A stretch of 10,617 nt of DNA from JAUIBE01 sp035267185 (lineage in GTDB: Bacteria > Pseudomonadota > Gammaproteobacteria > Xanthomonadales > SZUA-36), in assembly GCA_035267185.1 (NCBI GenBank), contig DATFLY010000030.1:1-10617 (forward strand), read 5' to 3'. The notes under the pieces were generated by a model, which saw only the letters and a list, made by a program, of their open reading frames with translations, ran no database searches and was not told the DNA's origin. Both the position numbers and the translations under genes were made by a program. Each line of letters begins with the position of its first letter. Position 1 is the first letter of the stretch. Positions 1 through 6,430 of this stretch are shown here, piece after piece.

Positions 1-298
1 GTGTTCCGATTGGCGTTGCAATATCAACACCCCGGTGAAAATCATATCGATTGCTCTCCGATGCCAGTGGCCGCGGACCATAGGTAGCAGAAAAAGGCGC
101 ATCCGAATAAGCCGGGTCCCCAAATCGCTCAGCCGGACACCCGTCAGTATCGACCCAGCCGGGAGGCGGATTCTCGCTGATGCGGCCACAAAGTGGCCAG
201 ATCATGTCCGGGTCTGTTTTGCCGCTCACGGCGATCGAGGAATAGAATAAGAATATAACGCAAAATACTTTGCAGATGACGAGCGACCGCTGAAACAT
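1..298 (-). CDS. M23 (LytM-type) zinc metallopeptidase, exported, C-terminus cut off by window edge
   Basis: I translated this frame by hand; 99 residues are visible before the left edge. Residues 1-25 look like a signal peptide (MFQRS start, hydrophobic core VFCVIFLFYSSIAV). After a short linker containing two cysteines (37 and 54) comes FSATYGPR (69-76), typical of the first strand of M23 domains, then HRGVD with H88 and D92. This is the HxxxD pair that supplies two zinc ligands in family M23; the remaining ligand (HxH motif) would lie outside the window. M23 enzymes cleave peptide cross-links in peptidoglycan or glycine-rich peptides, so a periplasmic role is expected. The start is fixed by GGGGGAG (304-310), 5 bases upstream of ATG at 298. 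The gene follows the TPR gene on the same strand after 120 bp and seems to have its own promoter. It could also be a non-catalytic LytM regulator; the missing part decides. Confidence 0.85.
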   Translation of the reverse strand, partial: MFQRSLVICKVFCVIFLFYSSIAVSGKTDPDMIWPLCGRISENPPPGWVDTDGCPAERFGDPAYSDAPFSATYGPRPLASESNRYDFHRGVDIATPIGT

Positions 299-344
299 TC
301 AGTCTCCCCCTTTAGGGTGGGCCCCTCTTTGCGCACCTGCTTTC

Positions 345-373
345 ATTATAGGCACAAAACTGCATTTTGCACC
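345..373 (-). promoter_or_regulatory. Candidate sigma70 promoter for the M23 gene
   Basis: On the minus strand a perfect TATAAT occupies 350-345. Its position gives a transcription start near 338 and a leader of about 40 bases carrying the strong GGGGGAG site. The -35 region at about 373-368 (GGTGCA) is a poor match, so the promoter would be weak or activator-dependent. A short imperfect palindrome, TGCAAAATGCA, covers 371-361 between the two boxes and could be an operator. Only the -10 box is directly persuasive. Confidence 0.4.
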
Positions 374-418
374 ACGAAGATCAAGTGGCAGTAAATTTAC
401 ATGCGCAAAAGCAGGATA

Positions 419-2779
419 CTAGTTTGACACCAGTTCGTTGGTTTCAATCCGGCTTTTTAGTGCCTTCGCCTGCTGCAAAGCATCAAATTCGGGATCAGCA
501 TCTTTCCAGATGGCCAGCGCATAATTTATTGACGCCGCGGCCATATCCGGTTCATTCAGCGCAAGCTGCAATTCGGCCTGGGCCAGCCACGTATTTGGAT
601 TAGATGGATCGAGTCGAAAACCGTTTTCAATGCTGTTCCTGGCAGCTTCAAGGTCGCCTGCGAACACCTGCTCTTGCGCCAGCCAGGCAATGAGATCAGA
701 ACGGAATGCCATCAGGCCCGGTACGCCACTGATGATCGAGATTCGCACCTGCTCGAGCGTTTCCTCCAGATAGGCTGCTGCTTCGAGATGATTACCTTCA
801 CGAATTTCAATGTGTGCCAACGCGAAGGTGACCTGGAACTCAAGTTGCGAAAGCTGAAATCTCTCGAGCACTTCCGCTCCGCGTGCCACAGCATTTCGTG
901 CCGCATCCAGGTTTCCAAGCGCGGTTTGTATCATCGCTTCGTTGAAAGCCAGGAACTCGTTCATTGGTGGGGAGAGGCTATCCAATGCTTGCTCCTGAAT
1001 TTCCTGTGCCCTGTCGATGCGACCAATAAACAGGTTGAGCTTAATCAACTCCGGCGTATGGCTGAGGACAACAGTCAATGGGGTAAGGAACTCGCGGTCA
1101 TACTGGATTTGCTCGTTGATGACCTCGATAGCCCGGCTTATTCGACCGGCTCGCTGATGGAAAAAATTCTGAGCAGAGGCTATGGCGCTCTTTTGATCAG
1201 GCGCTTCGGCGTCTTCCGCCGCCTGGCTCAACAACTCCAGGGCCTCGTCCGAATGCCCTCTGCTGATGGCCAGGTAACTCAGTCTTACGAGCGGCTGAAT
1301 ATTACCAGTACTGACAAACAGCGCCTGCTCATAGGCCTCTGAAGCATTGTCGAATTCACCCATTTCACGATGCAGATCACCCAGCATCAGGTTGGCATCG
1401 ACATCCTTTGGTTTCACTTCCAGGAACTGGTTGAAGTGATCGATCGCTGATTCGTAATCCTTGAGTGCCCAGTCAATATTTGCCACGCCCAGCAACATTC
1501 CAATTTCGGAAGGGTCTATTTCGAGGGCTTCGACATAAAGATCACGAGCTTCATCGATCTTGCCAGCGCCAAGCAGGACGTTTGCAAGTACCGTGCGGGA
1601 ACGAATATCGTCATTCAGCCGTACATTCATTCGAAGGAAAGACTCGAGTTTTTCCGTTTCTCCCGCCAGCAAAAACTGGTTGGCCTTGATCAGCATTCGA
1701 CCAATGGCCGGAAGTCGATAGTCCATTTCCTGTGCCGCGTCATAAGCTGCCTCGGCGGCGGCCAGGTCTCCCTGCTCTGCGTGTAATCGGGCAGCGATAA
1801 ACCATGCAAGTACAAATTGCCTGTCACGCTCGAGTGCATCATCAAGATGTGCCAGCGCCTGGTCCATATCGTTTTCAAAAAGCCAGGCATTCATTCCCTT
1901 GATATAAGCCTGAAGTGCTTCCCGTGACTCCCCGTAGGTATCTGCAATCGCCAGATCCTCAACTTTTCCGCTACCGGTTGGTACATCAAGCACTTCCCGA
2001 ACACCCAGTGAGATGCGATCAACCAGGCCATAAAGATCTTCGCCTGTCTCTTCCACAGTACCAACAACGGTGGCAGTTCCTGAGTCCCACACATTGGCGG
2101 TCAGCACCCACTGGTCTGCCTGTCTTGCCACTGCTCCATCCACGAAAAAGTCACGATTGGCATTGCTTGCAATTCTTCGTTTCAGGCCGGTTGGAAGGCC
2201 AAGACCGTCATCAAAACCGGCCTGCTTCATTTGCAGATAAATTCCGTTGGGACCGCTGTTCCAGGGAGAAGTGACCTGGGCAAATGGACTTTGTTGAAGG
2301 TCGCTTGCAAGCATCTCGGGTAAAGCATATGCCAGCCAGTCATTTTCAGGCTGACCCGTCTGGTTTTCCCAGAAGAAAACCGCCATTTTGCGACGATGGG
2401 ATTCCGAGGCAACGAGTTGACTGACGGTCTCGCCATGCTCATCACTGATTGTGACCCATTCTGCGGTGGCACCAAGGTCCTTATCGGCAAACAGCGTGAT
2501 GACCAGGCCAATGGTGGCGATCAGGTTGATCGGCACGCCAACCTTTTCAGCGGTTGTTATCTCGTCCTTACCCGGCTGCCCATGCGTCCAGGCAATAAGT
2601 ACGACGGCTGGAATCAGGGAAAACAGACCCCAAAAAGCGATATCCGTGAGATAGGGGGACAGCAGATAACGCTCGACCAGGCGGTCAAGAATTTCAATCA
2701 GCACCCAGACACTTCCGACGTATACACCCAGTGCAGGTAGCACTCGTCGTTCGCGAATTTCACTAATGAAATCAGCCAT
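419..2779 (-). CDS. Membrane-anchored TolB/FlgO-like and TPR-repeat protein (786 aa)
   Basis: The N-terminus (ISEIRERRVLPALGVYVG) matches the short basic stretch before the first membrane helix that is common in proteobacterial TPR proteins with a TolB-like domain. Hydrophobic segments lie at about 14-32, 47-65 and 82-97. Residues 131-268 begin KMAVFFWENQTG and continue with a PEMLASDL stretch, the pattern of the TolB N-terminal/FlgO-like domain. From about residue 290 to the end there are roughly ten TPR-like helical pairs, for example around 420-540 (ARDLYVEALEIDP, AIDHFNQFLEVKP, ASEAYEQALF). There is no DNA-binding, kinase or cyclase domain at the N-terminus, unlike many relatives. The likely role is an envelope scaffold for protein-protein contacts with the TPRs in the periplasm; this is inference, and no partner is identifiable. 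ATG at 2779 is preceded by a modest GGCGGGG stretch. The stop is TAG. Confidence 0.85.
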   Translation of the reverse strand: MADFISEIRERRVLPALGVYVGSVWVLIEILDRLVERYLLSPYLTDIAFWGLFSLIPAVVLIAWTHGQPGKDEITTAEKVGVPINLIATIGLVITLFADKDLGATAEWVTISDEHGETVSQLVASESHRRKMAVFFWENQTGQPENDWLAYALPEMLASDLQQSPFAQVTSPWNSGPNGIYLQMKQAGFDDGLGLPTGLKRRIASNANRDFFVDGAVARQADQWVLTANVWDSGTATVVGTVEETGEDLYGLVDRISLGVREVLDVPTGSGKVEDLAIADTYGESREALQAYIKGMNAWLFENDMDQALAHLDDALERDRQFVLAWFIAARLHAEQGDLAAAEAAYDAAQEMDYRLPAIGRMLIKANQFLLAGETEKLESFLRMNVRLNDDIRSRTVLANVLLGAGKIDEARDLYVEALEIDPSEIGMLLGVANIDWALKDYESAIDHFNQFLEVKPKDVDANLMLGDLHREMGEFDNASEAYEQALFVSTGNIQPLVRLSYLAISRGHSDEALELLSQAAEDAEAPDQKSAIASAQNFFHQRAGRISRAIEVINEQIQYDREFLTPLTVVLSHTPELIKLNLFIGRIDRAQEIQEQALDSLSPPMNEFLAFNEAMIQTALGNLDAARNAVARGAEVLERFQLSQLEFQVTFALAHIEIREGNHLEAAAYLEETLEQVRISIISGVPGLMAFRSDLIAWLAQEQVFAGDLEAARNSIENGFRLDPSNPNTWLAQAELQLALNEPDMAAASINYALAIWKDADPEFDALQQAKALKSRIETNELVSN

Positions 2780-2811
2780 TCAGCCCCGCCAGCAAAGAAC
2801 CTGAGCGTACT

Positions 2812-2882
2812 CTAGCACAGCACTGGCTGCGCGCTAATGCCAATCGTCACTTTCAGGCCGTGTCGCATTTTTACTAGCACAG
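2812..2882. repeat. 9-bp direct repeat CTAGCACAG, two copies
   Basis: CTAGCACAG occurs at 2812-2820 and 2874-2882, 62 bp apart start to start, between the divergent TPR gene and the small exported-protein gene. It could be a pair of regulator sites, but a repeat this short may be chance. I found no convincing -35/-10 pair for either gene in 2780-2969. Confidence 0.3.
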
Positions 2883-2969
2883 AGGCGATAAAATTCGGAC
2901 CATTACCCTCAATCATTTGTTGCCCGATGCCTTATGTGCAGTGCTTGCATGCGGCCAGGTGCTTATTTA

Positions 2970-3494
2970 ATGAACAGGAATTTCACGAAAAAAGTTGTGT
3001 GGGGAATGGCCAGTATCATGTTGCTGGCCAGTAGCAATGCATTGTGGGCAGCCCAGCACCCCGACTCGGCTGGGCTGTCCATCAATGCCGGCATGGCCGG
3101 TTCATGGGCCAATGCCTCAATACCCGGTCAGGGACTCTTTATTGACGTCGATCCATCCACACAAACATTGTTCCTGGCCTGGTTCACCTACACGGCAATT
3201 CCACAACCTGGTAATTCAACCATTGGAAGCCCTTCCAACAAATGGTTTGTGGCAGTTGGAAACTATCAACAAGCCAGTACTGAAGTTGAACTCACCCTGA
3301 TTGAAACCGATGGTGGCATCTTTGATCAGGCCAGCATCGTGAATGAAACCGAGATTGGCAGCCTGCTGCTTAGATTCAGTGATTGTGAAACCGCCAGTAT
3401 GGAATTCAATTTTGATGACGGTAGCGCCAGTGGAACCATCGACCTGGCAAGGTTAACTTCAGGCGAAGTCTGTGAGTCAATTATATCTAATTGA
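2970..3494 (+). CDS. Small exported protein of unknown function (174 aa)
   Basis: The start at 2970 is preferred over an upstream in-frame ATG at 2934. The protein then begins MNRNFTKK followed by a hydrophobic core and a likely signal-peptidase site near residues 27-28 (LWAAQ). The upstream extension would put 12 residues with cysteines before this signal. The mature part looks like one compact beta-rich domain: GSWANASIPGQGLFIDVDP (44-62), FLAWFTYT (68-75), KWFVAVGNYQ (91-100), LLLRFSDCETASMEF (132-146) and a final cysteine at 168. The order (Trp/Asn/Pro/Gly-rich opening, WFTY strand, W-x-VAVG strand, FSDC near the end) matches a small domain I have seen in secreted proteins of related gammaproteobacteria, whose function I do not know. 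C139 and C168 could form a disulphide. The ribosome site is weak (AGG about 11 bases upstream). The gene stands alone and ends 3 bp from the convergent reductase gene. Confidence 0.75.
   Translation: MNRNFTKKVVWGMASIMLLASSNALWAAQHPDSAGLSINAGMAGSWANASIPGQGLFIDVDPSTQTLFLAWFTYTAIPQPGNSTIGSPSNKWFVAVGNYQQASTEVELTLIETDGGIFDQASIVNETEIGSLLLRFSDCETASMEFNFDDGSASGTIDLARLTSGEVCESIISN
3477..3494. terminator. AT-rich hairpin at the convergent gene ends, possible weak bidirectional terminator
   Basis: TCAATTA (3477-3483) and TAATTGA (3488-3494) form a perfect 7-bp inverted repeat with a 4-base loop. It spans the last codons and stop of the plus-strand gene and lies just past the stop of the reductase gene. 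A second inverted repeat, ATTGAT/ATCAAT (3490-3495, 3513-3518), overlaps it. The stem is mostly A/T and lacks a clean T run, so terminator function is uncertain. Confidence 0.25.
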
Positions 3495-3497
3495 TAT

Positions 3498-4457
3498 TCA
3501 GTTAATTATTTCATCAATACTTGCAAGCAGATCGGGCGTGAACTGATCGACATATTGTGCAGCTTTCATATTTTCTTCAACCTGACCGACCCGGCTGGCA
3601 CCGGTAATTACAGTACTGACATGCGGATTCTGCAGGCACCAGGCCAGTGAAAACTGCGCGAGGCTGGCGCCCATTTCCGCAGCAAATGGCTCAAGGGCTG
3701 CAACCTTTTCAAGTCTTTCCTGATCTGTCAGCCTCTCCCGCATCCAGTGCATACTTTCCAGCGACCCACGACTTCCGCCAGGGATGCCTTCCTGGTATTT
3801 GCCTGTCAGCAATCCTGACGCGAGAGGACTCCACGTGGTCGAGCCATAACCATGGGTTTGATAAACCTCGTCATAATCAGCTGAAAATCGATGTTGTTCA
3901 AAGAGGTTGTATACCGGCTGCTCAACGACTGGTGCATGCAGATGATTGCGCTCGGCAAATTCAATGGCCTCCAGGATTCGGGCTGCTTCCCACTCGGAAG
4001 TACCCCAATACAGGGCCTGACCCCGCTCAATAATATTGTGCATTGCCCAGACCACCTCGCTTACCGGCGTTTCCGGATCATCGCGATGGCAGTAAAGCAA
4101 ATCGACATACTCGAGACCGAAACGCTGCAAAGAGCCTCCAATGGCTTCCAGCAGGTATTTTCGATTGAGTGTATTGCGGGTATTGATCCCTTCTTCCAGG
4201 CCCCAGAACAGCTTGGTTGAAACAAGGTAACTGCCACGGGACCAGCCCAGTTTTTTCAGGGCCTGGCCCATGATTTCTTCAGATTGTCCACCCGCGTAGG
4301 CCTCGGCATTATCGAAAAAATTGACACCTGCATCATAGGCTGCAGCCATCATTTCCACCGAGGCTTTCAGGTCAATCTGGTTACCAAAAGTTACCCATGA
4401 CCCGAAAGACAGCTCACTGATGCGAATTCCGGCCCTGCCGAGGTGGCGATAATTCAC
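3498..4457 (-). CDS. Aldo/keto reductase, Kv-beta-like (AKR6-type) NADPH-dependent oxidoreductase
   Basis: This is a full-length 319-residue single-domain (beta/alpha)8 reductase. The AKR tetrad is visible: D49 (FFDNAEAY), Y54, K82 (VSTKLFWG) and H124 (LLYCHRDDP). Cofactor-binding signatures follow: YWGTSEW (150-156), WSPLASGLLTGKY, and near the C-terminus ITGASRVGQVEENMKA. Several stretches closely track the mammalian potassium-channel beta subunit as I recall it (WGTS.W, TWSPLA.G...GKY, GIP..SR.SL, AWCL.N..VS). It likely reduces aldehydes or ketones with NADPH in the cytoplasm; the substrate is unknown. At the active-site histidine position the eukaryotic Kv-beta proteins carry Asn, while this protein keeps His. 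The start codon is GTG at 4457, 3 bases after the TGA of the upstream 90-residue gene, with only a distant GAGGG overlapping that gene's end, so translational coupling is likely. Confidence 0.92.
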   Translation of the reverse strand: MNYRHLGRAGIRISELSFGSWVTFGNQIDLKASVEMMAAAYDAGVNFFDNAEAYAGGQSEEIMGQALKKLGWSRGSYLVSTKLFWGLEEGINTRNTLNRKYLLEAIGGSLQRFGLEYVDLLYCHRDDPETPVSEVVWAMHNIIERGQALYWGTSEWEAARILEAIEFAERNHLHAPVVEQPVYNLFEQHRFSADYDEVYQTHGYGSTTWSPLASGLLTGKYQEGIPGGSRGSLESMHWMRERLTDQERLEKVAALEPFAAEMGASLAQFSLAWCLQNPHVSTVITGASRVGQVEENMKAAQYVDQFTPDLLASIDEIIN

Positions 4458-4460
4458 GAT

Positions 4461-4733
4461 TCAGTTGGCACCCTCAAAGCCATCGACGAAAAGGAAATCG
4501 ATTGAACTGCCCCAGAATCCGCCGACAAAGCCATAGACACCACCCTGGGCTCCGCTAAAATTCGCATCGGGCTGTCCAATGGTGCCGGTTAGGGTGAAGG
4601 CACCGCCGCTTGACTGACCACCACCACCATCAATGGTGTACCAGTCAATCGAGAAATCGGGCACACCCCCGGTTTCGGCTGATGCCGTAACATTGGCCAG
4701 CAGAAAAACAAGAACCAGAATTATTTTGCGCAT
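4461..4733 (-). CDS. Small exported protein with Gly-rich WYTIDGGGG domain and DGFE tail (90 aa)
   Basis: The chosen start, ATG at 4733, gives MRKIILVLVFLLANVTASA followed by Glu, a textbook signal peptide with ASA cleavage after residue 19. AAAGG lies just upstream, though close to the ATG. The frame is open further upstream to 5066, but that extension overlaps the S10 gene, carries no recognisable feature and would bury the signal peptide. The mature 71 residues hold SIDWYTIDGGGGQSSGG (28-44), TLTGTIGQPD (48-57) and a VYGFVGGFWG strand (66-75), then FLFVDGFEGAN at the C-terminus. The WYTIDGGGG...GTIGQPD...GGFW pattern recurs in exported proteins of several phyla without known function. The DGFE ending resembles a short tail I recall on many secreted proteins in related gammaproteobacteria. 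The gene is first in a two-gene unit with the aldo/keto reductase, which is odd because one product is exported and the other cytoplasmic. Confidence 0.75.
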   Translation of the reverse strand: MRKIILVLVFLLANVTASAETGGVPDFSIDWYTIDGGGGQSSGGAFTLTGTIGQPDANFSGAQGGVYGFVGGFWGSSIDFLFVDGFEGAN

Positions 4734-4765
4734 TGCCTTTACCGATACGGTGAACGACCTGATTA

Positions 4766-4793
4766 ACTGTACATGACTCGGTGCCGGTTTCAA
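4766..4793 (-). promoter_or_regulatory. Candidate sigma70 promoter for the 90-aa protein / aldo-keto reductase unit
   Basis: On the minus strand TTGAAA (4793-4788) and TACAGT (4771-4766) are separated by 16 bp, matching 5/6 and 4/6 consensus positions. They would place the transcription start near 4759, about 26 bases ahead of the ATG at 4733. No equally good promoter is visible for the divergent S10 gene in 4734-4893. Confidence 0.4.
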
Positions 4794-4893
4794 ATCCGAC
4801 TCAACCTGCGGCTTTACCAAAACTTCTGTGGTTGTCAGGCGGGCCAGCAGGTAACCTTGTCTGACCGAAAACACTACCTTTTGGAATATCCAT

Positions 4894-6420
4894 ATGAAGC
4901 AAACCCCTTCCACCCGAATCACGGGTGTCTGCATCTGCATATTTCTGTTATCAGGACCGGTTTTTTCAGAAGAAAAAAAGGAAGACCAGCCAGCGGTTAT
5001 TCCGGAACCCACCCGGTTTATCTCCAGCCACAATGCTGAATTCAATGGCAATCGAATAGAGTACACGGCGACAGCCGGTGAGACTTACCTGCGAAACAAG
5101 GAAGGCAAACCAAAAGCCGCGATTTTTTCCTTTGCCTATACAAAGGATGACGACCCAAGCCGACCAGTAATGTTCATCTGGAATGGCGGTCCCGGTTCTG
5201 CTTCCGTGTGGCTGCACATGGGAACCTTTGGACCTAAAAGGATTTCTGTTCCAAGCGATGCAGAACATCCCGGGCCTCCGCCATACGATATTATCGATGC
5301 GCCCGAAACCATTCTGGATGTCAGTGACCTGGTGTTTATCGACCCGGTGGGCACGGGTTTTTCCAAAGCACTGGGAAAGCACGAGAACAAGGAATTCTGG
5401 GGATTAAAGGAAGATGCACGTTCCATGGCCGAGTTTATCCGGGACTGGGTGACAGAAAACGGACGCTGGAACTCACCCAAATTCATCATGGGGGAAAGCT
5501 TTGGCACGACACGGGCTGCCTCAGTCGCCAACATTCTTGAAGATGAAATGAACCTGAGCCTTAACGGTCTCATTTTCGTGTCCCAGGCGCTGGACTATGC
5601 AGGCTCCTCACCCTATTTCCGGGATAACATCATTTCGTATTTCACGTATATCCCGACCATGGCAGCAACCGCCCTTTACCATGGCAAGGTCAGCCCCGAG
5701 CCAAAAAACCGCGAAGCCTTTATCCAGGCGTCAAGGGAGTTTGCGACTGATGAACTCATGCCTGCATTGATCAGGGGAAACACACTGGATGCTGAAACCC
5801 GCACACAGGTTCGAGACCGGCTTGCATATTTCACGGGCCTTAGCCCTGACTATATTGAGCGCGCCAATCTGCGAGTTGACGGCACCCGTTTTGCCAAGGA
5901 ATTACTGAGAGACCAGGGCCTGGCAGTTGGAAGAGCCGACTCGCGCTACACCAGGGACGACATCGACGACCTGGAAACCCGGCCAGAAAGTGATGCTTCA
6001 TCGGATGCCATCTCAGCTGCTTTCAAGACCGCCCTGATGGTACACATGCAAAACGAGCTGGACGTGGACTGGGATCGCACCTACATGTACCCTGCTGATC
6101 CGGAACTGGGTCGAAACTGGCGCTGGCGACCCGTACCGGATGGTCAGTCCTGGGAACCTTGGCCGGTTAATACCGCGCCGGATCTGTCCAATGCACTTCG
6201 TGTCAATCCTTCCCTGAAGGTGTTGGTCGCTTCCGGCTATTACGATCTGGCAACGCCATTTTTTGACGCGGAATACACCCTCAATCGCCATGATATTCCG
6301 GCAGGCAGAATTCTCTATTACTACTATGACGGCGGACATATGATGTATGTCCACGAACCTTCGCGTATCGAGCTTCTGGAAGATGTACGAAGTTTTGTTC
6401 AGTCACAAATCAATAACTAA
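4894..6420 (+). CDS. Peptidase S10, exported serine carboxypeptidase
   Basis: The 508-residue length is normal for bacterial S10 enzymes. A signal peptide covers residues 1-25 (hydrophobic core ITGVCICIFLLSGPVFS, then EEKK). The oxyanion-hole motif WNGGPGSAS is at 96-104. VFIDPVGTGFS (148-157) matches the family's DxPxGxGFS motif. The nucleophile is S202 in GESFGTTRA, the acid D451 in ASGYYDLATP, and the base H482 in DGGHMMYVHEP. S10 enzymes remove C-terminal residues from peptides, often at acidic pH, and here would act in the periplasm or outside the cell. ATG at 4894 has only a weak GGA 8 bases upstream but is supported by the signal peptide. The gene ends with TAA at 6420, 10 bp before the amidohydrolase start, so the two are almost certainly cotranscribed. 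A joint role in stepwise breakdown of peptides is plausible but inferred. Confidence 0.95.
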   Translation: MKQTPSTRITGVCICIFLLSGPVFSEEKKEDQPAVIPEPTRFISSHNAEFNGNRIEYTATAGETYLRNKEGKPKAAIFSFAYTKDDDPSRPVMFIWNGGPGSASVWLHMGTFGPKRISVPSDAEHPGPPPYDIIDAPETILDVSDLVFIDPVGTGFSKALGKHENKEFWGLKEDARSMAEFIRDWVTENGRWNSPKFIMGESFGTTRAASVANILEDEMNLSLNGLIFVSQALDYAGSSPYFRDNIISYFTYIPTMAATALYHGKVSPEPKNREAFIQASREFATDELMPALIRGNTLDAETRTQVRDRLAYFTGLSPDYIERANLRVDGTRFAKELLRDQGLAVGRADSRYTRDDIDDLETRPESDASSDAISAAFKTALMVHMQNELDVDWDRTYMYPADPELGRNWRWRPVPDGQSWEPWPVNTAPDLSNALRVNPSLKVLVASGYYDLATPFFDAEYTLNRHDIPAGRILYYYYDGGHMMYVHEPSRIELLEDVRSFVQSQINN

Positions 6421-6430
6421 AGGCGAGCCC

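Noticed and set aside
391..400. Palindrome GTAAATTTAC after the TPR gene as a terminator
   Set aside because: It has no loop and no following T run; a 10-bp AT-rich palindrome is expected by chance at this scale.
674..1342. Plus-strand open frame of 222 codons antisense to the TPR gene
   Set aside because: No signal, motif or ribosome site. The opposite frame carries clear TPR helices over the same bases, so this is a shadow.
2934..2969. Upstream ATG for the small exported protein
   Set aside because: It adds a cysteine-containing stretch ahead of a normal signal peptide; the ATG at 2970 gives a standard basic-then-hydrophobic N-terminus.
4734..5066. N-terminal extension of the 90-residue exported protein to 201 residues
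   Set aside because: The extension overlaps the start of the S10 gene on the other strand, contains no recognisable domain and would bury a perfect signal peptide starting at 4733.
4966..5382. Minus-strand open frame of 138 codons opposite the S10 gene
   Set aside because: It is opposite the WNGGPGSAS region of a clearly coding gene and shows no family features of its own.
6347..6430. Amidohydrolase starting inside the S10 gene
   Set aside because: The ATG at 6431 has a better Shine-Dalgarno (AAGGCGAG) and begins a lipoprotein-like signal; the longer form would hide it.
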